Assembly: GCA_033763845.1 (NCBI GenBank)
Contig: JANRJR010000044.1
Location: 1-20,983, forward strand
Direction of reading: 5' to 3'
Source: DASZBR01 sp033763845
Lineage (GTDB): Bacteria; Pseudomonadota; Gammaproteobacteria; DASZBR01
Length of the DNA stretch: 20,983 bases
Both the position numbers and the translations under genes were made by a program. The stretch's first letter is position 1. Each line of letters starts with the position of its first letter. The notes beneath the pieces were generated by a model that worked only from the letters and a program-made list of their open reading frames with translations, ran no database searches and was not told the DNA's origin. Below are positions 1 to 7,058 of the stretch, piece after piece.

Positions 1-54
1 GGAATCGCTACCACACTAATCCCCATTATCCTTAAACTCACCAATTTAGCTTAA
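1..54 (+). CDS. Possible 3' end of an unidentified gene (partial)
   Basis: Frame 1 is open from the first base to a TAA at 52-54 and would encode a short hydrophobic C-terminus of 17 residues. The other two plus-strand frames both hit stops within this stretch. A palindromic dispersed repeat starts two bases later, as it also does right after the E1 beta gene at 13339, which fits the end of a gene. Too little is visible to name a product, and an open frame of this length could occur by chance. Confidence 0.25.
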   Translation, partial: GIATTLIPIILKLTNLA

Positions 55-55
55 A

Positions 56-96
56 ACCAGATCCTTCGACTCGCTTTCCTCGCTCAGGATGACAGC
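56..96 (-). repeat. Dispersed palindromic intergenic repeat, copy 1
   Basis: Read on the minus strand this contains TGTCATCCTGAGCG, a short spacer, and CGAAGGATCTGG. The same two blocks in the same order occur at 13374-13406, with a diverged relative at 13340-13369. The outer arms ATCCT and AGGAT can pair into a hairpin. It lies just beyond the end of the flavin reductase gene and of the possible gene at 1-54. It could act as a bidirectional transcription or RNA-stability element, but only the repetition and the dyad symmetry are seen directly. Confidence 0.75.
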
Positions 97-752
97 TAAA
101 TCCAATCCGAATAAAAATGCGGCGGAAAGAAGAACTTTTCCTGCAAATCTTTTACCATTTCTTCTGGTCCACCGACATACACATGAAAGGGTCGTAAATC
201 GACATGATTTTTCAACACCACTGCATCAACTCGCTGCTCCGTCGAAATGACTGGTATATATTTCAATTGCGAAAATTTTTTGGTTAACTTAATTAATTCA
301 TCATGCCAATACAAATCCGCATGTTTACGCACCGTCCAATATAAATAAATTTCAGGATGATTTTTATCGCGCAAGGCTTCTTCCATGATTGCTTTACATG
401 GCGCAAATCCTGTTCCCGCGGCGATTAAAATTAATGGATATGGTGGATAATTTTCATAATGCATTTGACCATAGGGTCCGGTAAAGCGTAATTGCTTATC
501 GTCTCGAATATGCGAAATTAATTTTTTCGAAAAAATATTATCTGGCGCATGACGCACGTGAAACTCAATCGTATTTTCATCGTAGGCATTCGCAATTGAA
601 AACGGCCGCGCAGGATAATCATCAACCATGATTTGAACATATTGACCCGACACATAATGGAATTTTTCAGCGGGCTGTGATGCAATCACTCGCATCACAT
701 ATCCTGATAATTCTTTGTACTCAATGACATCAACGGAAAAAATCTTATCCAA
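96..752 (-). CDS. fre: NAD(P)H-flavin reductase, Fre-like
   Basis: This 218-residue protein has the ferredoxin-NADP reductase fold order: an FAD/FMN-binding beta barrel with the motif RPFSIAN near residues 49-55, then an NAD(P)-binding domain with GTGFAP near 113-118 and YVGGPEEM near 191-198. The family reduces free flavins with NAD(P)H in the cytoplasm. Length is close to E. coli Fre (233). The start is a TTG two bases after the rho stop codon, without a clear Shine-Dalgarno. It is preferred because the N-terminus then aligns with Fre; the first ATG would remove about 19 residues of the barrel. The spacing implies co-transcription and coupled translation with rho. Other members of the superfamily, such as CDP-6-deoxyglucoseen reductase-like proteins, are the alternative, but the absence of a 2Fe-2S domain favours Fre. 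Confidence 0.8.
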   Translation of the reverse strand: MDKIFSVDVIEYKELSGYVMRVIASQPAEKFHYVSGQYVQIMVDDYPARPFSIANAYDENTIEFHVRHAPDNIFSKKLISHIRDDKQLRFTGPYGQMHYENYPPYPLILIAAGTGFAPCKAIMEEALRDKNHPEIYLYWTVRKHADLYWHDELIKLTKKFSQLKYIPVISTEQRVDAVVLKNHVDLRPFHVYVGGPEEMVKDLQEKFFFPPHFYSDWI

Positions 753-754
753 GG

Positions 755-2104
755 TTAGCCGCGTTTCATTGCATCAAAAAATTCTTCGTTCGTCTTCGAT
801 TGACGTAAACGATCGTATAAAAATTCCATCGCAGCTAATTCATCCATCGGATGTAAAATTTTCCGCAGAATCCAAATCTTTTGAAGCTCATCATTCTTCA
901 TCAATAATTCTTCACGGCGTGTACCCGAACGATTAATATTAATGGACGGATAAACGCGTTTTTCAGCAATACGTCTGTCCAAATGGACCTCCATATTACC
1001 TGTACCTTTAAATTCTTCGTAAATAACGTCATCCATTTTGGATCCCGTATCCACAAGAGCCGTAGCAATAATGGTTAAACTTCCGCCTTCTTCGATATTA
1101 CGTGCCGCACCAAAAAATCTTTTCGGTCTTTGTAACGCATTTGCATCCACACCACCGGTTAATACTTTTCCGGATGTTGGAATAACCGTGTTATACGCAC
1201 GCGCTAAACGCGTAATAGAATCCAATAAAATAACAACATCACGCTTGTGCTCAACCAATCGCTTTGCTTTTTCGATAACCATCTCAGCAACTTGAACGTG
1301 ACGCGTTGCGGGTTCATCAAATGTGCTTGCGATCACTTCACCACGAACCGAACGCGCCATTTCTGTCACTTCTTCTGGACGTTCGTCAATTAATAACACA
1401 ATCAAGAAACATTCAGGATGATTGTCGGTAATAGATTGCGCAATATTTTGCAGCATCATTGTTTTACCAGCTTTCGGCGGCGAAACAATTAATCCACGCT
1501 GACCTTTTCCAATCGGTGAAATTAAATCAATCACACGTGCAGTAATATCTTCCGTACTGCCATTGCCGCGCTCTAATTTAATTAATTTGTTCGGGAACAA
1601 CGGTGTTAAGTTTTCAAACAAGACTTTATTTTGCGCGCTTTGCGGATCTTCGAAATTAATTTTGCTGACTTTTAATAAGGCAAAATAACGTTCGCCTTCT
1701 TTCGGCGGACGAATGGTGCCTCGCACGATATCACCCGTACGTAAACTGAATCGGCGAATTTGGCTGGGAGAAACATAAATATCATCGGGACCTGCAAGAA
1801 AAGATGTTTCGTCGGTACGTAAAAATCCAAAACCGTCTTGTAAAATTTCTAATACACCAACACCCTCAATATCTGATCCTTGTTTTGCAAAAGCTTTCAG
1901 AATGGTAAAAATCATGTCTTTTTTGTGCAAACGAGCCAGATTTTCCAGCCCCATGCTTTGAGCAATCTCCATTAATTGCGTGGGATTTTTCTTTTTGAGC
2001 TCTGTTAAGTTCATGAGTTTATGCAGACCATCAGCTTGAGGCGGAATTACAGGTTTATCACTGGCAGCTTCCGTCACAGGAGGAGTAGTTTGTTTTGCAG
2101 TCAT
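755..2104 (-). CDS. rho: Transcription termination factor Rho
   Basis: Rho is the hexameric RNA-dependent ATPase that ends untranslated transcripts. The sequence is very close to E. coli Rho throughout. It has an N-terminal helical segment (MNLTELK at residue 31), a cold-shock-like RNA-binding fold with DGFGFLR, the Walker A loop PPKAGKT, Walker B VVILLDSITRLARAY, and the secondary RNA site around GTGNMEVHLDRR. At 449 residues it is about 30 longer than E. coli Rho. The extra part is an N-terminal Thr/Pro-rich stretch before M31, and M31 aligns with the E. coli start. Neither M1 (2104) nor M31 (2014) has a good Shine-Dalgarno, so the start is unsettled. trxA, often upstream of rho in gammaproteobacteria, is not here; a divergent hydrolase gene is. 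Confidence 0.98.
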   Translation of the reverse strand: MTAKQTTPPVTEAASDKPVIPPQADGLHKLMNLTELKKKNPTQLMEIAQSMGLENLARLHKKDMIFTILKAFAKQGSDIEGVGVLEILQDGFGFLRTDETSFLAGPDDIYVSPSQIRRFSLRTGDIVRGTIRPPKEGERYFALLKVSKINFEDPQSAQNKVLFENLTPLFPNKLIKLERGNGSTEDITARVIDLISPIGKGQRGLIVSPPKAGKTMMLQNIAQSITDNHPECFLIVLLIDERPEEVTEMARSVRGEVIASTFDEPATRHVQVAEMVIEKAKRLVEHKRDVVILLDSITRLARAYNTVIPTSGKVLTGGVDANALQRPKRFFGAARNIEEGGSLTIIATALVDTGSKMDDVIYEEFKGTGNMEVHLDRRIAEKRVYPSININRSGTRREELLMKNDELQKIWILRKILHPMDELAAMEFLYDRLRQSKTNEEFFDAMKRG

Positions 2105-2120
2105 AGATTAATCAATCCGA

Positions 2121-2149
2121 ATTGTATGGTAAATTGTGGGGAATGTGGA
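2121..2149 (-). promoter_or_regulatory. Possible sigma70 promoter for rho
   Basis: On the minus strand TCCACA (2144-2149) and TACAAT (2121-2126) are separated by 17 bases, matching 4/6 and 5/6 of the consensus hexamers. Transcription would start near 2113, leaving only about nine bases before the ATG at 2104. That would be more compatible with initiation at M31. This is a weak call made by eye. Confidence 0.25.
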
Positions 2150-2206
2150 GATGGACACATCTGTCGATTTCATTTTTTTGAAAAGGCTATCATGTAAGGA
2201 CCCGCT

Positions 2207-3130
2207 ATGCAAGACGAAATTCATTTTAACGTGGACAATGGAATGGGGGTCATTACACTTAATCGCCCTGCTGCACTCAATGCACTGAATATTGAGATGC
2301 TCAACGCACTTCATCAACAACTGCTCCTATGGGAAAAAAACAAGGCAATTTTATCGATTTTAATTCAAAGCTCAACCCCCGGCATATTTTGCGCAGGCGG
2401 TGATATTAAAGCAGTCTACCAAGCCCATCAAAATAAAGTCCCCGACATTGCACAGTATTTCAAAAAAGAATACGAATTGAATCAGTATATTTTTCACTAC
2501 GCCAAACCCTATATTGCGTTTCTTGATGGATTAACGATGGGTGGAGGCGCGGGTGTTTCGCTGCACGGTAAATTACGCATTGCCACAGAAAAATTTAGTT
2601 TTGCGATGCCTGAAACAAGCATTGGTTATTTTCCCGATGTGGGCACCAGCTATATTCTTTCGCGATTACCGAATGAAATTGGCATTTATTTAGCCTTAAC
2701 GAGTATGCGGATAAATGCAACGGAAGCAAACGATATAGGCTTAATTGATATTGATACCTCAAATGGCGCGCAAGAAAACCATTTAAAAAAAATTGCAACG
2801 CAGATTGCTACGCATTTTAAATATAATACAGTCGAAGAAATTTTTGAAAGCTTAGTGCATGACAAACAAGAATGGGCGCAACAAACCTTAGCAACATTAA
2901 AACAAAAATCACCCACCAGTTTAAAACTAACGCTGAAATTATTGCGTCAGACTAAATCACTGGATTTTGATCAATGTATTGCACTGGAATACAAACTGGC
3001 CAGTTACTTCTGTGAAAGTCATGATTTTTATGAAGGCATTCGCGCTGCGGTAATTGATAAAGACCGTAATCCTCGGTGGAATCCCAATAGTCTTGATAAA
3101 GTAGATCCTGCAATTTTGGATCTGATATGA
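2207..3130 (+). CDS. 3-hydroxyisobutyryl-CoA hydrolase-like, crotonase superfamily
   Basis: The 307-residue protein carries the crotonase oxyanion-hole segments FCAGGDIKAVY (near 63-73) and LTMGGGAGVS (near 108-117). It also has the block PETSIGYFPDVG, whose Glu and Asp match catalytic residues of 3-hydroxyisobutyryl-CoA hydrolases. The C-terminal ALEYKLASYF and FYEGIRAAVIDKDRNPRW segments are characteristic of that subfamily rather than of simple enoyl-CoA hydratases. The enzyme releases 3-hydroxyisobutyrate from its CoA ester in valine catabolism. It is about 40 residues shorter than typical bacterial members, mostly in the region between residues 170 and 240. AAGGA lies seven bases before the ATG. 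It is divergent from rho and 33 bases upstream of the purine nucleoside phosphorylase gene, so it may be the first gene of that transcript. Confidence 0.85.
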   Translation: MQDEIHFNVDNGMGVITLNRPAALNALNIEMLNALHQQLLLWEKNKAILSILIQSSTPGIFCAGGDIKAVYQAHQNKVPDIAQYFKKEYELNQYIFHYAKPYIAFLDGLTMGGGAGVSLHGKLRIATEKFSFAMPETSIGYFPDVGTSYILSRLPNEIGIYLALTSMRINATEANDIGLIDIDTSNGAQENHLKKIATQIATHFKYNTVEEIFESLVHDKQEWAQQTLATLKQKSPTSLKLTLKLLRQTKSLDFDQCIALEYKLASYFCESHDFYEGIRAAVIDKDRNPRWNPNSLDKVDPAILDLI

Positions 3131-3163
3131 TCGCCATCTTCACCCCAATACCAAAGGTGCCAC

Positions 3164-3991
3164 ATGACAGAACAGAACGCGATTGTTGACTATATTAAGT
3201 CCCAAAAACCTGGCTTTATCCCTCGCGTAGGATTGGTATTAGGCTCTGGCCTCGGCAGTCTTGGCGATGAAATTAAAGACAGTGTAAAAATTCCCTTCTC
3301 GACCATACCTGCTTTCCCCAAAAGTAGTGTCGCGGGCCACAAGGGTCAGTTAATTTTGGGAACGCTGGGCAACATGCCTATTGCGTGTATGCAAGGCAGA
3401 GTTCACGGCTATGAAGGCGCCGAAAGCTCTGCATTTAAATTGTTTATTCGCACCCTAAAATTATTGGGCTGTGAAATGGTATTTATTACCAATGCGTCGG
3501 GGTCATTACGACAAGAAGTTGGACCCGGACAATTAATGATGATTTCTGATCACGTAAACTTTTCTCATCGCAATCCGTTAATTGGCATGAACGAAGATGA
3601 ATTTGGTGAACGATTTCACGCAATGGATAACGCATATGATCCTCAACTTCGAAAACGGCTTCATGATATTGCGAAAAAAATAAATATTCCGTTGGCCGAA
3701 GGAGTATATATGGGTGTGACTGGCCCATCGTTTGAAACTCCCGCAGAAATTCGGGCATATAAGTTATTAGGCGCAGATTGTATTGGCATGTCGACCGTTC
3801 CTGAAGTCATCATTGCACGCCACTGCGGATTACGCGTTGCCGCCATTGCATCGATTACAAATTTTGGTGTCGGCATGCAAGAAGAATCCTTAACCCATGA
3901 AGGCACATTACATTATGGCCAAATTGCAGCAAAAAACTTATCTAAACTTATAACAGAAACATTGGAGAGCTTACACCGTGAACCCTGCTGA
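3164..3991 (+). CDS. punA: Purine nucleoside phosphorylase, trimeric (PNP-I) type
   Basis: The enzyme cleaves purine nucleosides with phosphate to give the free base and (deoxy)ribose 1-phosphate. Family motifs appear in order: the phosphate loop GLVLGSGLGSLG (residues 23-34), AGHKGQL, GRVHGYEG, TNASGSL, the base-binding GPSFETPAEIRA with its Glu, GMSTVPEV, and SITNFGVG with the Asn that contacts the purine. Length (275) is normal for the trimeric PNP family. AGGTG precedes the ATG at 3164. The gene overlaps deoC by 14 bases, so sugar phosphates made here could be passed on (after mutase action) to the aldolase. Confidence 0.93.
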   Translation: MTEQNAIVDYIKSQKPGFIPRVGLVLGSGLGSLGDEIKDSVKIPFSTIPAFPKSSVAGHKGQLILGTLGNMPIACMQGRVHGYEGAESSAFKLFIRTLKLLGCEMVFITNASGSLRQEVGPGQLMMISDHVNFSHRNPLIGMNEDEFGERFHAMDNAYDPQLRKRLHDIAKKINIPLAEGVYMGVTGPSFETPAEIRAYKLLGADCIGMSTVPEVIIARHCGLRVAAIASITNFGVGMQEESLTHEGTLHYGQIAAKNLSKLITETLESLHREPC

Positions 3992-4685
3992 TTTAAAAAC
4001 ATTGCTGAATTGCATTGATTTAACGAATCTTAATGATAACGGACAAGAATCTGAAATTGCCCAATTATGCTCTCAGGCCACTACTGCACAAGGTAATGTT
4101 GGCGCAGTTTGCATTTATCCGCGATTTGTTTCTTTCGTGTGGAAAAAATTAATGCACTCGCCTATTAAAATTGCAACTGTCGTAAATTTTCCGAAACCAA
4201 ACGAATCGTTTGACAAAGTTGCCCACGACATTCAACAAGCAATATTAGATGGCGCAACAGAAATTGATGCAGTGATGCCACACGATGACAATGGCGAGTT
4301 TGTACAATATTGCAAAAAACATTGCGGCGATAAAGCGTCATTAAAAATTATTTTAGAATCGGGTGAATTGGACGACAAAACCATCGAACGAAAAAGCATT
4401 CTCGCCATTCAAGCCGGCGCGGATTTTTTAAAAACGTCGACAGGAAAAATTCCTGTGGGCGCAACTCCGCGTGCAGCAACCATTATGCTCAATTGTATTA
4501 AAAACAGCGGAAAACCGGTTGGCTTTAAAGCATCTGGCGGCGTTAAAACATTGGAAGATGCGGCAATTTATGTTAATTTAGCCCGAGAAATTTTAGGCGA
4601 TGCTGCATTTTCACCCAGCCGTTTCAGAATTGGTGCGAGCCGACTACTAGAGGATATTTTATGCGCATTCCCGAATCAGAACTGA
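3978..4685 (+). CDS. deoC: Deoxyribose-phosphate aldolase
   Basis: DeoC splits 2-deoxyribose 5-phosphate into acetaldehyde and glyceraldehyde 3-phosphate, the last step of deoxynucleoside breakdown. The 235-residue TIM barrel shows the Schiff-base lysine K152 in FLKTSTGK, the proton-relay lysine K184 in GFKASGGVKT, and D97 in TEIDAV. The start is GTG at 3978, supported by GGAGAG upstream, and lies inside the end of the purine nucleoside phosphorylase gene. The 3' end overlaps the next phosphorylase by 25 bases, so the three salvage genes are very likely translationally coupled. It is somewhat shorter than E. coli DeoC (259), with no catalytic motif missing. Confidence 0.95.
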   Translation: MNPADLKTLLNCIDLTNLNDNGQESEIAQLCSQATTAQGNVGAVCIYPRFVSFVWKKLMHSPIKIATVVNFPKPNESFDKVAHDIQQAILDGATEIDAVMPHDDNGEFVQYCKKHCGDKASLKIILESGELDDKTIERKSILAIQAGADFLKTSTGKIPVGATPRAATIMLNCIKNSGKPVGFKASGGVKTLEDAAIYVNLAREILGDAAFSPSRFRIGASRLLEDILCAFPNQN

Positions 4686-5545
4686 TTTTAAATAAAGACG
4701 GTAGCATTTATCATTTAAATTTATTGCCGGAAGATCTGGCTGACTTTGTTATTTTGGTTGGAGATCCCGACAGAGTTCCTCAAGTATCTTGTTATTTTGA
4801 TAGCATCGAAGTCCGAAAACAAAAACGCGAATTAGTCACTCACACGGGTTATTTAGGTAAAAAACGCATCAGCGTTATTTCTAGCGGTATGGGCATCGGT
4901 GGCGTCGACATCGCCATGAATGAATTAGATGCGCTCGTCAATGTAGATTTCAAAACCCGCACGGTTAATCCTACACACAAAAGCCTTCAAATTGTTCGAC
5001 TAGGCACCTGTGGCTCACTGCAAAAAGATGTACCAGTTGATAGCATGGTTGTATCAAGACGCGCCGTGGGTTTAGATGGTTTAGCTAATTTTTATGAAAT
5101 ATCCTTTAATCCCGAAGAAGAAGCCTTAAGACAAGAAGTCATTGAAAAATTCAATCACCACCCTGCTATTGAAGCATGTTACACAGCAGAAGGTGATCAG
5201 CGATTAGTAAACTTATTTGGCTCAGAACAGGCCATTGTTGGAACAACCGTAACTAGCGGCGGCTTTTATGCGGGACAAGGACGCGTCATTCGAGCCCCAC
5301 TCAAAATCAATAATTTTTTTGAAACATTACAAGCGTTGAACATGACTAATTTTGAAATGGAAACGTCTGCAATTTTTGCGTTAGCCAAAGTTCTTGGTCA
5401 TCGCGCAGCATCCGTTTGCGCCGTTGTCGCCAATCGCGCTGCACAAGAATATAGCTTACAACCCTCAGAAACAATTGATAGCACAATCCGATTTGTATTG
5501 GAAAAAATTACTTCAGATCAAGAAGAAGTCGCTCTCGTTAAATAA
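4661..5545 (+). CDS. Uridine phosphorylase-like nucleoside phosphorylase (NP-I family)
   Basis: The 294-residue protein belongs to the hexameric nucleoside phosphorylase family. It has VGDPDRV near residues 34-40 (phosphate and subunit contacts), SSGMGIGG, a central RLGTCGSL phosphate-binding segment, and the ribose-binding FEMETSAIFALA near 227-238, which matches the Glu-Met-Glu region of E. coli Udp. Uridine is the likely substrate, but specificity within this family cannot be read safely from sequence. AGAGGAT stands before the ATG at 4661, inside deoC. The stop is followed after 12 bases by icmT, whose Shine-Dalgarno AAAGGAG begins directly behind this stop codon. Confidence 0.85.
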   Translation: MRIPESELILNKDGSIYHLNLLPEDLADFVILVGDPDRVPQVSCYFDSIEVRKQKRELVTHTGYLGKKRISVISSGMGIGGVDIAMNELDALVNVDFKTRTVNPTHKSLQIVRLGTCGSLQKDVPVDSMVVSRRAVGLDGLANFYEISFNPEEEALRQEVIEKFNHHPAIEACYTAEGDQRLVNLFGSEQAIVGTTVTSGGFYAGQGRVIRAPLKINNFFETLQALNMTNFEMETSAIFALAKVLGHRAASVCAVVANRAAQEYSLQPSETIDSTIRFVLEKITSDQEEVALVK

Positions 5546-5557
5546 AGGAGATAACGA

Positions 5558-5812
5558 ATGGCCGATGGAAGCACACACTGGCGAGATTCTGCTCGTGCTG
5601 CACGATTTTTCTTTGTCGATGCACGCGCTGCCTTTCCCTTATTGCTGTGGTTACTTCATATGCGAATATGGACATTTATTTTAGCCATTGTCACGATGAT
5701 TTTTTTTGCATTGCTTGAGAAATACGGTTTTACACTAACTGTTTTTACTCGATGGTTTCGAAATTTTCTCGGTGGCCCTCATAAATCCGCGCATCCATGG
5801 TGGAAAAAATAA
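5558..5812 (+). CDS. icmT: Type IVB secretion protein IcmT
   Basis: IcmT is a small inner-membrane protein of the Dot/Icm (type IVB) secretion system; in Legionella it is needed for effector export and for exit from the host cell. The 84-residue product has the family pattern: HWRDSARAARFF, then VDARAAFPLLLWLLHMRIW, then a hydrophobic segment (about 38-56), and a C-terminal FTRWFRNFLGGP ... PWW ending. These conserved blocks cover nearly the whole protein, so the call is firm. AAAGGAG lies seven bases before the ATG. It is 12 bases behind a nucleoside phosphorylase gene, and its stop overlaps the icmS start by one base. Confidence 0.93.
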   Translation: MADGSTHWRDSARAARFFFVDARAAFPLLLWLLHMRIWTFILAIVTMIFFALLEKYGFTLTVFTRWFRNFLGGPHKSAHPWWKK

Positions 5813-6153
5813 TGGCAGACATTATTAAACAAATCCATCAAATTGCGCGCGGTCTCGGCGCAAAATTTACGTTCAATGACAAAGCTATCAGCATTGAAGA
5901 TGCGTTATCTGAAACAGGACTGCTTCCTGCCATTTCTCGCAGAGCCGATCAGCTCTGCTCTCTCTGTTTAGGGTATGGAATTGGCATTTCGTTTGAAGAA
6001 GCTGAAAAAACAACGCTAGGCGTCAAAGTGGTTTTTGATGACGTCACCCCTAACAGCCTGCGCTATCTTTGTATCGCTGATGTCATTGCAGAGCTCATCA
6101 ATGCCAGTCCCAATAAGCCCGTGACGCCGCTTGATGAACTGATGTATGATTAG
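5812..6153 (+). CDS. icmS: Type IVB secretion chaperone IcmS
   Basis: IcmS is a small acidic cytoplasmic chaperone that, with IcmW, binds effectors and presents them to the Dot/Icm coupling complex. The product matches Legionella IcmS over its core: FSETGLLPAI-type sequence (here LSETGLLPAISRRADQLCSL), CLGYGIG, a VVFDDVTPNSLRYLC block, and the identical C-terminal ending TPLDELMYD. I chose ATG 5812, which overlaps the icmT stop as TAATG and has GTGGA a suitable distance upstream; it gives 113 residues, matching the usual 114. An in-frame ATG at 5797 would add five residues. The next gene begins 50 bases downstream. Confidence 0.95.
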   Translation: MADIIKQIHQIARGLGAKFTFNDKAISIEDALSETGLLPAISRRADQLCSLCLGYGIGISFEEAEKTTLGVKVVFDDVTPNSLRYLCIADVIAELINASPNKPVTPLDELMYD

Positions 6154-6203
6154 CCCTTTTTTAGTTTATATTCATAAGGGGCAAAGAGTGAGGGTACAAT
6201 ATC

Positions 6204-6467
6204 ATGCCTAAGTCGACTGAAGCGGTATGGAATGAAATCCACGACGTTACGGGTCCGCTCGAAAAAACATTGAAAGCTTTGGCTGAAAATCCAAATGCAA
6301 AAAATCCTGGCAAAGAACAAGCAGAAGGTAACGGCAGAATCATTAAAGGCTTAAATGATTTTGGTAACAGTAAAGTCAATCAGCTCACACAAACAAAATC
6401 AGTGGGTATAGGTATGCGAAAAGGCTCAAACAGTTCCTCTAACCCTGAAGACGAGCGCAAAAAATAG
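6204..6467 (+). CDS. Unrecognised small protein in the icmR position; candidate FIR (functional IcmR homologue)
   Basis: I do not recognise this 87-residue protein by sequence. It lies between icmS and icmQ, with GAGGG nine bases before the ATG and only 18 bases before the icmQ ATG. In Legionella that slot holds icmR, whose product is a chaperone controlling the membrane-active protein IcmQ. In other Legionella species and in Coxiella the slot holds sequence-unrelated genes (FIR genes) with the same job. The protein is predicted as soluble: an amphipathic helix-forming N-terminal third (residues 3-28), then a Gly/Asn/Lys-rich, probably disordered remainder ending in SSSNPEDERKK. There is no signal peptide or membrane segment. 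Role is inferred from position only; coding is supported by Shine-Dalgarno, tight spacing and neighbours. Confidence 0.65.
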   Translation: MPKSTEAVWNEIHDVTGPLEKTLKALAENPNAKNPGKEQAEGNGRIIKGLNDFGNSKVNQLTQTKSVGIGMRKGSNSSSNPEDERKK

Positions 6468-6485
6468 GGATAATTGTCACTTACT

Positions 6486-7058
6486 ATGACCACTGAAGAC
6501 ACCGAACACACTCTCGAATTAATCCGTGCACTCGATGAAGCCATCGCCAAAGGCAATTGGGAAGGTGGATTATTTTTTCAAGCCGCCGGAAAAAAATTAC
6601 GGGATCTCAGTGAAAAATTAAAAAAAGAACTTGAGACCAGTGGTCAAACAGCACCCACTGCAGAAGAAATGATTGATTACGCAAAACAACGAAGCGGATT
6701 AGTCGAAGTGTATGTTTCTGTATATTGTACTGAAGGCCGAAGCATTCCGCGCTGGGAATCTGTGTTAGCCAATCTTCCCAAACAAATTGTCGGCCGTCCC
6801 ATTTATAAACGCGAAAAAGACATCAAAGATGTTATTGCCGCAAAAGAGAATCCGATTAACGATGGTTACATCGTTGCGTATATTACGGAAATGGATATTT
6901 TAAAACCGTCCTTTAAAGAAAAAGTCGCCGTAGATCGATTTGGACATGAATTAGTTCGATTAAAAGACAATACGTTAAAGCTTGAAAACATTACAAAATT
7001 AGTCCATTTAATGGGTGATTTTACATATCGAAATGGAAAGCTCATCAAGTTACAGTAA
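6486..7058 (+). CDS. icmQ: Type IVB secretion protein IcmQ
   Basis: IcmQ is a cytoplasmic Dot/Icm component that can insert into membranes and is held in check by IcmR; its C-terminal domain has an ADP-ribosyltransferase-like fold that binds NAD. The product matches IcmQ in layout: N-terminal helical region (about 1-60) where IcmR-type partners bind, then VEVYVSVYCTEG, WESVLANLPKQIVGRPIY, and RLKDNTLKLENITKLVHLMG near the end. Length with the ATG at 6486 is 190, against 191 in Legionella. A TTG at 6474 is in frame. The only Shine-Dalgarno-like GGGA (about 6467-6470) is rather far from the ATG and too near the TTG, so the start is not settled. icmP and icmO, which normally follow, are absent: the gene runs nine bases into the convergent prpC. 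Confidence 0.92.
   Translation: MTTEDTEHTLELIRALDEAIAKGNWEGGLFFQAAGKKLRDLSEKLKKELETSGQTAPTAEEMIDYAKQRSGLVEVYVSVYCTEGRSIPRWESVLANLPKQIVGRPIYKREKDIKDVIAAKENPINDGYIVAYITEMDILKPSFKEKVAVDRFGHELVRLKDNTLKLENITKLVHLMGDFTYRNGKLIKLQ

Noticed and set aside
5394..5684. Plus-strand frame spanning the end of the phosphorylase gene and icmT
   Set aside because: It overlaps two well-identified genes in another frame and its product shows no recognisable features.
6154..6186. CCCTT...AAGGGG pairing between icmS and the next gene, possible terminator
   Set aside because: Only five or six pairs around a loop of about 18 bases and no T-run after the stem; read-through to icmQ is more likely.
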